Both the position numbers and the translations under genes were made by a program. 64,000 nucleotides of DNA from Carnegiea gigantea (taxonomy: Eukaryota; Streptophyta; Magnoliopsida; Caryophyllales; Cactaceae). The notes under the pieces were generated by a model that made no database searches, was not told the origin of the DNA, and was given only the letters and a program-made list of their open reading frames with translations. Below, one piece after another: positions 21,876 to 32,400 of this stretch. Every line of letters starts with the position of its first letter. Positions within the stretch are counted from its first letter, which is position 1. The stretch covers positions 1 through 64,000 of the forward strand of contig JAKOGI010000328.1 in the NCBI GenBank assembly GCA_029747015.1, read 5' to 3'.

Positions 21876-24076
21876 TTAACTTAATTAGTGGATAGATAAT
21901 CATCTTTTGCTTAATCATGTGGTTCATGATTAGTGTATAATTACTTAAATTGTGTATTAATTATGTGTGTGGTGCATCCATGGGTGTAAAAATTGGGCTC
22001 CCTTCTTCCTTTTTATTTTCACTTTATTGCCTTTATTTTAATTAAGGCTTTTGCGCCTTTTTCTTGTAGAATATAAAAGTCTAGGTAGCTTTAATTAACA
22101 GCCACTAGCTTCTTAATTAATTCCAAATTAGGGCATGTGATAATCCATTGTCAAAAGTCAAGCAGAAAGGAAGAAATGTGAATGGTTGGAGATCCAATAT
22201 GTTATATCTATTGCAAGTGAGTTTCTAATTTAAAATTAATTGACGATGAATAGAGTATTTCACTTATCTAGGTTGTTGTAAAGTAGCGTCTCTTTTCACT
22301 TATTTGGCGATGAGGTACAAATGTACAATTGTTCTATAACAAATTACCCCGCTCCGCTACGTAACATTAATTGTTTTTGACAGTTTTACTGTAACACTTA
22401 GGTAGTCCCTTACTCTTCTTTGTGAGCTCTTTTTAGGCCGAACGCCTCTACTAATGTGGGCTTCTTGTAGTTAACGCCCAGTAGGGCTCGAGCCTTCTTT
22501 TTTACTAAACTGAATTCAACTTTGGAGCAAATCCTGGGGCATAACCAGTGGATGAACTCTATTAGGGCGCTAGATTGACAACTCTGACACTGTTGATATG
22601 AGCTAAATAGAATTCTAATTCGACATCAATTGACAATGAGTAAAATAGTTGCCCTAAATTATCAACTAACATCTCTTTTGACTACTTAGTGCTGTCGGAT
22701 AATTGTTTTCAAACACCACAAATGGGGTCCAATTTTGGGCAAGGGCTGAATTTGGGGGGCAATCCAAGAGGATGTTCCTCTGTGGGAATAGGAGATAAGA
22801 CCGACATTAATAAACCAAAAACATTCTTAATTAATATCAGACTTAATTAATAAATATCCTATAATTTTGCAATACTACTGTAAATTACAGTACTAATGAC
22901 TTAAATTAGGGGCAGAACCAAGAAAAAGGGATCAACTGTGCTACTACAGTACTACTTACTCGTTGTTGTGGCAGTGATTGACGGCCCTCTCCCATTTTGT
23001 TCTTCTTTTTACCTTTTTTGTCCCACGTCTTCTGTTTTAAGCCAATTTTCGCCATTTTTAGTTAGGTCATGAATAGTATGGCTCGTGACTCATGACTCCA
23101 TGTGGACAAAATTCAACCGCACTTGCTTCAGATTAGCATATCTTTAAGTCATAAGTTGCTTTATGGACCACCAAAATATTTGATATAATTCTGGTTTAAG
23201 TTTGTGACATTTTCAACGGTCTTTCGACTTTGTAGTAATATTTTTATTTCTTATATTTTTAGATAGAGAAACTATGCAGTTGATTGACTAATAAAGAAAG
23301 AATGGTATGTCATTATATTTCACAGTAGTGTGAAAAGAGATTTTGTATAGAAATTTTTTTTGTATCCTCTATGAGAATAATATAGGAAGAACCCTTAAAA
23401 AAAGAGTTACCTAGATTGTATTTTTACCTTTTTATTTAAAAAAAAAAATCAACGGTGCTAACTTTTTCATGATTTGAAAACAGAACTTTTCCATTTACAC
23501 TTAAAAAGCTTCATCAATGATAGAAAATGTTAGCTTTGTTAAGGGCTGGAAACTATACCATTACATATTAAATTTTTTGCATAAAAAGCCATCATAGATG
23601 ACTTAGGTGAAGATGAAAGCCGCATTTCAGTAACAAAACAGGTCTAGAGAACCAAAACAGACGTTTTCAACAAGTTCAATCCCGGGCCATGCCGAGTGCC
23701 CACCAAGATGATGTTAGGTTCAATGCATTCAGCTCATGAATTCGACACATACTGAAACAACCCCCCCCCCCCTCCCCAACCCGAGAGAGAGAGAGAGGGA
23801 GAGAGACAGAGAGCACCTGCTGCATAATCTAAAGCATGCCCTAAAGCCACATTTTCTTTGCCACCTAGCCAAATGTACAATAACTCCGGATCCCTTGTAG
23901 CACATGGATATGAAAAAAAAAAAAAAAAATGTAGGATTAATCCATCAATTAACCGGGTCTGTCATTTCCCATATCTGCACCCTGAATGCTAAAATAAAAC
24001 CAAACAGAAAGAAGGCCACCTGGTAGAATGAATTGCGACATCTACTCATGTTTAAGACATGAAGCCTAGCAAAGAA
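21876..24076. other. Intergenic region between the two membrane-protein paralogues
   Basis: No gene is supported. It contains a decayed RNase H-like/LINE relic (23230-23402), a C12 tract (23761-23772) and a GA-rich microsatellite (about 23783-23813). Confidence 0.5.
23230..23402 (+). pseudogene. Decayed relic matching the RNase H-like fragment at 40.9 kb
   Basis: The segment around TATTTTTAGATAGAG, followed by an aligned CAGTTGATTGACTAA block and a GAGAATAATATAGGAAG block, parallels 40845-41000 in order and spacing. It covers only the 3' end of that domain and is more diverged. Confidence 0.5.
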
Positions 24077-24253
24077 TTAGGCCTGGTAGGATATGAGAAA
24101 AAAGAGGATAACCAGAACAAATGCCACACCCCAAGGTGACCCTCCAGCTCGATGAATGTCACCGGGGTTCGACCCTGGCAGGAGGAGCTTCAGGCAGCTT
24201 GAAGCCAGCATTGTCGACAGCTACTGGACTGCAATGAGTATGAGCAAGGGAGA

Positions 24254-24826
24254 TGTTGGATTTCGTGGCCCAAAATCTAAGAAACGGCACCGTGTGACCA
24301 TGCTTGACGACACGGACGTGTCAGGGTGAAGAAGCGGAGCGTCGAAGGAAGACAGAAAAATGGCACTGGCGTGCCGTGCCATGCTCTGTTCTGGCGCGGG
24401 TTTGTCCTGGCGGCTAGAGTTTGCTTCGGCGTGCAGTATACTTGGCGGCTAGGGTTCTTCTCTAGGGGTAAAACCCTAAACTTCTAGAGCCTATATATAG
24501 ACGCTTTATCTAGAACCTAAAATAACATCTGAACTCCTGAATCTCTAAACACATTGAGAGGTAGAGAGACTTTGAGAGAGATTACAAGAGAGATTGTAAT
24601 TCTGCTGTTGGATCAAATCACTTGTTGTGATTGTGATCGTTTTGTACTCTCCCTGCTCATATAGTGGATTGATTGTGCTTATCATCGTCCGTGGTTTTTT
24701 CCCGCATTGGGTTTCCATGTAAATCTTGTGTGTTGTCGTTTTTGTTCTTGTTATCGCTCTTTAACTATTTCTGAATATCTGTTTCATCCTATTGCTTCCG
24801 CTATTAGTTGCTCTAATTTCCTAACA
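24254..24826 (+). repeat. 5' LTR of the Tnt1-like element
   Basis: Begins TGTTGGATTTCGTGG and ends CCTAACA. A TATATATAG promoter box lies near 24491. Confidence 0.9.
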
Positions 24827-24828
24827 AG

Positions 24829-24840
24829 TGGTATCGGAGC
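24829..24840 (+). other. Primer-binding site of the Tnt1-like element
   Basis: TGGTATCGGAGC two bases after the left LTR, one change from the usual tRNA-Met primer site TGGTATCAGAGC. Confidence 0.8.
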
Positions 24841-24851
24841 CTTGGTTTAAG

Positions 24852-26160
24852 ATGTCTTCAATTATGAAGGTTGATATTCAGAAATTTGATGGAGAGGTTA
24901 GTTTTAATCTCTGGAATGTGCAGATGAGAGCCATTCTCATCCAGCATGGGTTATGGAAAGTTCTGCAAGGACCTCACGTGAAACCCGAGAAGATGACTGA
25001 AGAATAATGGGTAGCAGACCAAAAGAAGAAACGTGGATCGTTGACGGACGAGGAATGGGAGGAACTGGAGTTGAAGGCACTTCCTCCCATACAGTTATGC
25101 TTGGCACCACATGTTTTGCGATAGGTGTTTGATAAGACAACTGCGGTGAATCTTTGGGTTCGGCTGGAGGAACTCTACATGACGAAGAGTCTCGCCATTA
25201 AAATCCGTTTGAAGGAAAGGTTGTATACCTTTCGTATGGCTGAAGGTACCCCTGTTCAAAAACATTTGAATGAGTTTAACTCTATTCTTGTTGATTTGGA
25301 GAGTTTGGATGTGAAAATTGAGGATGAAGATAAGGCTATTTTGCTTGTTGTGTCGTTACCCCCTTCTTATAAACACTTTAAGGAGATCATGTTATATAGT
25401 AATTCTAATACTATATCGTTTGAGGATGTTAAGTCAAACCTGTTGTCTAAGGAGAAGTTTGATCTTGACATTCATACTGATTCTGCTGAGGGATTAGTAG
25501 TAAGGGGTAAAACAACTGAAAAAGAGAACGGTAATAGGAGTAAGAACCATTCTAAGTTTAAAAATTCTCACGCTGGTAAGACCTGCAATTACTATGGTAA
25601 ATTGGGTCATATTGTTGCTAACTGTTGGCAACTGCAAAAGAAGAGGAAGAAAGAAGAAGATAATTCTTATGAGCCTGCTGAAACTTCGTTTGTCGAATCG
25701 GATTCTGATTGTGACGTTTTATTTGCTACCTCTACTGAAAGGGAGAGCGATTCTGATTGGATTCTTGATTTTGGGTGTACCTATCATATGTGTCCTCACA
25801 AGGATTGGTTTTCAACATATGATCTAGTTGACTCAACTATTGTTCACATGGCCAATAATGCCCAATGTAAAGTAACTGGAATTAGTATTGTTAAAATCAA
25901 GACCCATCATGGTGTTGCCAGAACTTTATCGAATGTTCATCATGTTCCTGACTTAAAGCGTAACCTCAACTCTTTAGGCGTCCTTGGTGCAAATATTCAG
26001 CTGAAGGTGGAGTTCCGAAGGTCTAGAAGGGCAGTCGGATTCTACTGAAGGGTTTGAGGCAAGAAGGTCTCTATGTCTTGCAGGCATCTACTACGACAGG
26101 ATATATGAAAAAAGGTTCATATAAGTCATCTCCCATAACTAAGTTCAATCATTACTTGGA
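24852..26160 (+). pseudogene. Tnt1-like gag/protease remnant
   Basis: From ATG 24852 the frame reads MSSIMKVDIQKFDGEVSFNLW, a typical Tnt1-type gag start, with stops TAA at 25005-25007 and TAG at 25122-25124. It is then open to TGA at 26046-26048. The zinc knuckle reads CNYYGKLGHIVANC: the second cysteine is tyrosine. The protease site reads DFGCTYHMC where DSG is expected, so the aspartic protease triad is lost. A short piece after the stop (GLRQEGLYVLQAS) matches the beginning of the pre-integrase region. Nothing downstream of that remains. Confidence 0.85.
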
Positions 26161-26286
26161 CTTAGTTGGCATTCCTAGTATTTGAGCGCCCTTCGGGGCA
26201 TTGCCCCTTGGGGGGCCATCTCTCTTCGGGGTGTGATAACGGTGGTAGAGAATTGGTGATTGGAGATTTCGATTCAAGGTGGAGAT

Positions 26287-26886
26287 TGTTGGGTTTCGTG
26301 GCCCAAAATCCAAGAATCGGCACGGTATGACCATGCTAGACGACACGGACGTGTCAGGGTGAAAAAATGGAGCGTCAAAGGAAGACAGAAAAACGGCACT
26401 GGCGTGCTGTGCTATGTGGCACGGTCGTGCCATGCTCTGTTCTGGCGCGGCTTAGTCCTGGCGGCTAGGGTTTGCTTCGTCGTACAGTATACTTGGCGGT
26501 TGGGGTTCTTCTCTAGGGGGTAAAACCCTGGACTTCTAAACCCTATATATAGAGGCTTTGTCTAGGACCTAAAATAACATCTGAACTCCTGAATTCCTGA
26601 ATCCCTAAACACATTAAGAGGTAGAGAGACTTTGAGAGAGATTACAAGAGAGATTGTAATTCTGCTGTTGGATCAAATCACTTGTTGTGATTGTGATCGT
26701 TTTGTACTCTCCCTGCTCATATAGTGGATTGATTGTGCTCGTCGCCGTCCGTGGTTTTTTCCCGCATTGGGTTTCCACATAAATCTTGTGTGTCGTTGTT
26801 TTTGTTCTTGTTATCGCTCTTTAACTATTTCTGAATATCTGTTTTATCCTATTGCTTCCGCTATTAGTTGCTCTAATTTCCTAAAA
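26287..26886 (+). repeat. 3' LTR of the Tnt1-like element
   Basis: Begins TGTTGGGTTTCGTGG and ends CCTAAAA, followed by GGAGA. It carries an 18-base insertion and a short extra CTGAATTC-type repeat relative to the left LTR. Confidence 0.9.
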
Positions 26887-27041
26887 GGAGATGTCATCAG
26901 CAACCTTTGCAACAGTTCTGATGCTGTTGACATCACTGAATCATAGATTATGTACCCCAATATCCCGCTTAATAGCATCATCATGATCATGATTACCCAG
27001 TTCTCGTATCTGCCTGAGCTTGATCTTGGTGCAAAACCCAT

Positions 27042-29482
27042 TTCTTTTTTTCCTTTGGTTTTTTTTTTGGGGGGGGGGGGTAGGAAATGCAGTAAAAAAA
27101 ATGGTACTATGATGGAATCTAAGGTTAGATGGGTTCAGAAATATGTGTGAGTAGCAAAGGTTCAGGTCATTTTCTGACCATGCAAAGACACACCCACTAA
27201 ATTCTGCAGGATGAATGAATAATTGAGGATGGTACGAACTTGTGACAAGGAAATTACCAACCAGGGTCCTCATCTAGCAGCTCCAGGGCCTATTGTACTG
27301 GCTACAATCTGAAACAAAATTGTACCTGATGAAATTTGGTTGCTTTCTGGCTTGTCTTCTCGCTACACAAACACAAAGAATCTATTTTGTTAACTGTTAA
27401 CAGAACAGCACCCACCATAATGACAAAAACACAGAACTGGTCATGTGACACCTAATAAAACAAACAGCATCAAAGATTGCAAATACTTCTTGGGTTAGTG
27501 GTTATAAGTGAGTTGTAGGGTAAATTAGGCCTCAGGTTCGATAACCCCTTGCCTTTGTATTGACAGTATTGTAACTGTATTATACTGTCCTTTGTAACTC
27601 ATTTGAATTCCAAAAAAACAAATGCAAATAGTTTTCTTATGGACCAGAACATTTTTTCCCGTTAAATGCAGCATAGGCACAGTTCATAGAAAAAGTAGGG
27701 GAATTTTACCTCAGTAAATGCTCAAGTCTCCATTGAGGTTCCTTTGTTTGTTCATTGAGTATAGACAACCAGCTCGTGCCTCTCACTATCTGATTGATTC
27801 ATTGCCTTCTTATTCCCCATCCAGCTGCAGTTTCAACATATAACAAAGATCACAGACCAACCCCCGGGGGGGGAGGGGTGTGAGGGGAGGTTGGATGCTT
27901 AAAGCTTAAACAATACATAAACCACAGAGATTGCTTCTATAAAAACATAATAGTATGTTCCAAAACCATGTCCAGATGTTAAACTACTGTATTATCGGCT
28001 TCCATCAACTCCCTTTCTAAGGCAACTCTTCTGGTCAGATGCACTGGCACGTTAGCTAGATATAAAAGATACACTAGCAACAAGAATATATTATAGATAA
28101 CCAACTCTAAGCTAGTAAGCTCAGGCTCCACTGCCTTACTAGCACCACTTCTTTTATTCCTCCATCAAGATAGACAATCTTGCCTGTAATCCCTCTAGCC
28201 ACTCATCATGCTTCTTTATGTGGCATTATCTCAGCTTCATAGGCATGTTTCCGATCATTTTGCGAAGACCATTGGTAGAATAGTATCTAACCCATGGTAG
28301 CCCTGGTACTTGCATTGGTCGATTTGGCTACAAAGAAGTAAGCAACAACCATCCCCGAAAGTGCAGAATTTGGCAACTTAGGAATGCCGTAAACTCTCAA
28401 GTCTCAACTTAGGGATTCTGATAATTTTACTCATTTTCTTTGCATCCACTATCCAGTGAGCAGCCATTAGGGATGCCGTAAACCTTCGAGTATGGGATCA
28501 AGATGAATTCCTATAAAAATGACGATCCCACGTTTATTTGAGGATATGGATACATTATTAGGTCTTACATTTGTCATGTAATATGAAATCATCCTTCAAA
28601 TTTTGACAGCTATGTGTACGTCTTGATGAATTTAAGTGGAAAATATTCATCTTCCCTCCATGGTTATCTGATGGTGAATACGAAGGACAACCAAGCAGGG
28701 TGTTTAGACATCCACAATGAGTATACTAACTAGCTAGGAGTTCTTGTATCACATCAATCATCACTTGTAATCTTGTTCAAGGAGACAAGCAACAAATCAA
28801 TAACAATCTTTAGCCCACTTTGCGGTTTTGGGCAACTTATTTCACTGTTAGTAACTTAACCACTTATATACAATAGTAAACATGCCAGGATCGATCAGTG
28901 AAAATTTTAGTTTTTACAACAGCTAGCAAAAGGAGAAAAATAAACGTACACCAAGCGACATAAGCGGCAATCATAAGCTCCAAGAAGGCACCTCCCACGG
29001 CAGCATTCCATCAAAAACCTTCTGGTAGACCAAAATCAAAATTGCACTCAAAGTTCCATCCACTGAAATAATGAGAACTATTTTGACCAAAATGACTCCA
29101 TTTTCAAACCTTCAAACGGGTTAGATCATGAAAAATAAGACAAAGCTTGAATGTACTCATCAAGCCGAGGATACCAACTTTTCTCTTATCTGATTACAGC
29201 TACATAATAATGCAAAATACTTGAACAAATTTTCAGTAACAATAAATTACTTCAGTAAAACAATCCCGGATATGTTTCCATTCGTTGAAATGTAAGGATA
29301 CAACTCATACAAGGAATGTATTTGTAATCGTCACATCCAAGGGCCAATGGCTTAAAATCTGTGAGAGACTCTAATTAAGTAGAATAGACAACGGTACAGC
29401 TTACAAGATTACATTCTCAATAGATGTGTAGGAAATAACTAAGCAGATCCAAGTCACATTAGTACATACAAAATAGCAGAAA
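27042..29482. other. Gene-free stretch upstream of the pseudogene and downstream of CMT3
   Basis: Contains a T-run/G-run compound (about 27058-27080), the SINE at 27486-27622 and a C5G8 block near 27861. No coding exon was recognised between 27.7 and 29.4 kb; CMT3 3' UTR probably occupies its right end. Confidence 0.5.
27486..27622 (+). mobile_element. tRNA-derived SINE with target-site duplication
   Basis: A 137-bp insert with a pol III A-box-like region (TTAGTGGTTATAAGTGAG) and a B box GGTTCGATAACC about 35 bases later. A pyrimidine-rich body and an A-rich tail (AAAAAAACAAA) follow. The tail abuts TGCAAATA, which is repeated exactly at the left boundary (27478-27485 and 27623-27630). The order A box, B box, tail and flanking duplication is diagnostic for a SINE on the plus strand. 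Confidence 0.8.
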
Positions 29483-32400
29483 CTAAGAGTTGTCTTCAAC
29501 TGAAGGTGAAGATGCCATATCATGAATGTTTGGAAATTTGGGAGGCAATGTAAACAAGGGCTCCTCATTCCAGGCGCCTTGGGTTGCCATTGCCAAAGAA
29601 TATCCCAGCGCGCGAGCCACTGGAACAGCAACTGCATTACCTACTTGGATGTACCTGTATTGAAGCGACAACACTAACTTATGAGCCCTTAATTCACTGA
29701 GTTTACCTTAATGCAATGTTGGCAGATTAGATTTCCACTTTACTTACCTCTCTTTAACAGGACCCTTAAGTTGATAGAAATCCGGGAACCCCTGCAGTCT
29801 TGCATTTTCCCGAATTGTCAAAACCCTATCTTGCATAGGATGCAACAATACTTGGTTGTGAGGCTCTGCCCTAGTAACTACAGTAGGAACGGTTTCATCC
29901 CACCATAATCTTCCAAACGGCCTAAATAATTTCAGCTTGTAAGAATAGGATTCTAGATATTAAAATAGAAAAGGCAAAAGGAACGAATTCATATTCAATG
30001 ATTGTACTTATAGCAACAAAATTCACTTACTTGGAAGAAGTCCCACCCACAAATGTCATGGCATAGTCCGGCACCTAATTTAATTACAAGCGTTAAGATG
30101 CTACAATCAACAGCAAAGAAAAACAACCTCAGTCAACAAAAAACTACGTTACTGCAAGTATTTTTTGATTGCCTGAACGGGTTCTTACTGCTTGCGTCAT
30201 GTTAAACTTTGCAGTTCTATATGCAGTTCTACGCTGCCAATTTCTTTCTCCTTTTTTTGTTGGGCGGGCAGGCTGCCCCGGGGGGGGTGATCGGCAGATG
30301 GTGTTCTGACTAGTGACTTCGAAGTCGACCTAATATTAGTACTCTGCTTTTTTTCTTTTCCTTTCCACAGATTCTAAAAATCCTGTTCAAATATCTGTAG
30401 TACACTAGTACGAGACTTCAACAAACAACAGATGCAAATATATGTTTACCAAAGGCTTTCCGGAGGGTAGGAGCACCCTTTTTACATCAGGATCCCACTC
30501 TACTTTGTTATCAGGACGAACATGCACTCCTGGCAGATCCCTGAAGTTCGCACCCTGATTTTAAAAAAAACAGCAATAAGTTACTATTTTTTTGGAAGGT
30601 AAGAGCAGTAATTAATTAGATCCTCTCCTCATCCCGGCTGCTCAATATAGTCAGGATGTACCTTCTTCTTTGGTATCCTACAAACTCTCTGATAATCATC
30701 TTGATTTAATTCAAGCGGTCTGTGATCATAGAGGGCCGATATGAGCTTTGGACCAGCAGTAGTACCTAACATTGCTGACAAACAAAACAAGCCAAACTTG
30801 TCATAGATTAGAATGAATCCAAAGAACAATTTTTTTTTTTTGGGACCGACATCTTGTTGAATTTGAAGTTATTCCACAGACGACATTAACAGCTTTCAGT
30901 GTGTTGCATTTTATCAAAGATTAATTGCAAGATAGCAGTTAGCAAAGATTGATTCAAAAATATTCCAAGACTTGTCTGCAATGACAGCCTTCCAAAATTG
31001 AAAGTTGAAACTATAACATCCAAACACATACAAATGTCACCTATCCGATATGTTTCTTGAATTCCATCATGAATGGGCCTAAGTGAACATATTTGCAAGT
31101 AGAGTTAGAGAATAACAACGCCAGCTAGCTGCTTCAAGTATCAAACCGCCCAAAATGTCCATGTTGATTTTTGAAGAACACAAACAAACACACCCTATCT
31201 TGCAGGCTTCGAGGAGTTATGCAAAGTTGCAAACTTAATAACAGTTGATAATAGCAAAGAGACGCTACCAGGTAAGAGAAACAGGAAAGACAAAATTGTG
31301 GTAATAGCAGACTACCATCTTTTGAAAGTCTGATGAAGCGCTGAAACTCTGTTTTCGGAGAATGTTTGTAAGACATCTCATCCTGACCATCATAATTGCC
31401 TACCTGTATTTCACCGCAGGCATTAATGCCCTTAAGCAATGAAGAGAGAGAAGACAAACAACAAACATATATAGATGCCATTGCTTACTTCAGGTAGGTC
31501 AGATATAGCATCACCTAGGAACAGTTTGTTCTCCAATTCAACTGTGTGTCCTTCATTATAAGCTACTGTGTTTATCTGCATTGAATCAACAACTTTAAGC
31601 CAAAACAACAAATAGCAGATACGATTTCAACGAGTGCACATGCACTTTAAGTTCATACCTCAAATTCAGTAGGAATGACACCTCTTAGAACCAGATCATG
31701 TGTCGGCAACGGATACTGCGGTAATTTCTGCAGAAGACAGGGTTAGACAATTCTTACAAACAAATGCATGGGGGAGTAGCATTCAGGCTTTGTGTGAATG
31801 AGATGCCGGCCATGGGTTGCCAAACAAAAAGAGACGAACTTTCAAAAGAGACGCTAACGGTATTGAAACAAATTTTTTAGGAAAACGCGCTAAAAAAAGA
31901 TAAACAGAGTGATGTATGATCAATAATTCTCCAAACAAAAGCAATCCAATAGCACTTAGACTGTCACTAATGTTGACAAGAGCATAACCTGTTGGACTCT
32001 CCAAAAGAGATGCAATTGGGGAATTAGAAAGCTCAACAATTAGGAAGGTCAGTATGGGACATGGACCCAAGTGCTTAACATAGACACATTTGACAAGCCA
32101 ATGCATTGAGTATCAGAACTCAACATCAAGATATTGATTTGAAATACAATCATTAGTGTCAATGTTACATGCTCCTTTAGAACATTGCATACTTGGATTT
32201 AGACCAGACATCTTCAAAGCAATAACAGTCAAGCGGCAATAAGTATACATCAGGTAGCTTAAGCTTCAGGACAAGTTCTCCCTAATTGTCAACTCAATTG
32301 TTTTGTGTTTCCTCATAAGAAGCAACACATCATTGAAGTTGATCAAAGAAGTTAGATGCACATAAGTATATTTAGCTTAAGTGAACCTTTGAAATGATTG

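Larger units (their letters stand above)
24254..26886 (+). mobile_element. Internally deleted Tnt1-like copia element (2,633 bp)
   Basis: LTRs of about 573 bp (24254-24826) and 600 bp (26287-26886) flank only 1,460 bp of internal DNA. The target-site duplication GGAGA lies at 24249-24253 and 26887-26891. The left LTR is TG...CA; the right LTR ends AA instead of CA. The primer-binding site TGGTATCGGAGC (tRNA-Met type) and a purine tract before the right LTR are present. Only gag, part of the protease and the start of the GAG-pre-integrase region remain; integrase, RT and RNase H are gone. The LTRs differ at roughly 6-7% of sites by eye plus indels (one of 18 bases), so it is clearly older than the element at 11.6 kb. 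Confidence 0.9.
24077..27041 (-). pseudogene. Membrane-protein paralogue split by a retrotransposon
   Basis: Read on the minus strand, the gene starts at ATG 27041 (MGFAPRSSSGRYENWV), has a hydrophobic segment, and runs to the target-site duplication at 26887-26891. The frame resumes at 24253 and ends at TAA 24077-24079 after IHRAGGSPWGVAFVLVILFF. The two halves join in phase when one copy of the 5-bp duplication GGAGA is removed. A nonsense TAG (24221-24223) replaces the tryptophan of the HWLST block found in the intact paralogue at 21501-21875. The gene is therefore doubly inactivated. The intact relative lies tail-to-tail with it, so the pair arose by duplication with inversion or separate insertion. 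Confidence 0.85.

Noticed and set aside
24150..24180. GGGGTTCGACCCTGG looked like a tRNA or SINE B box
   Set aside because: It lies within the coding frame of the disrupted membrane-protein pseudogene (minus strand, LLLPGSNPGD), and no A box or cloverleaf is present.
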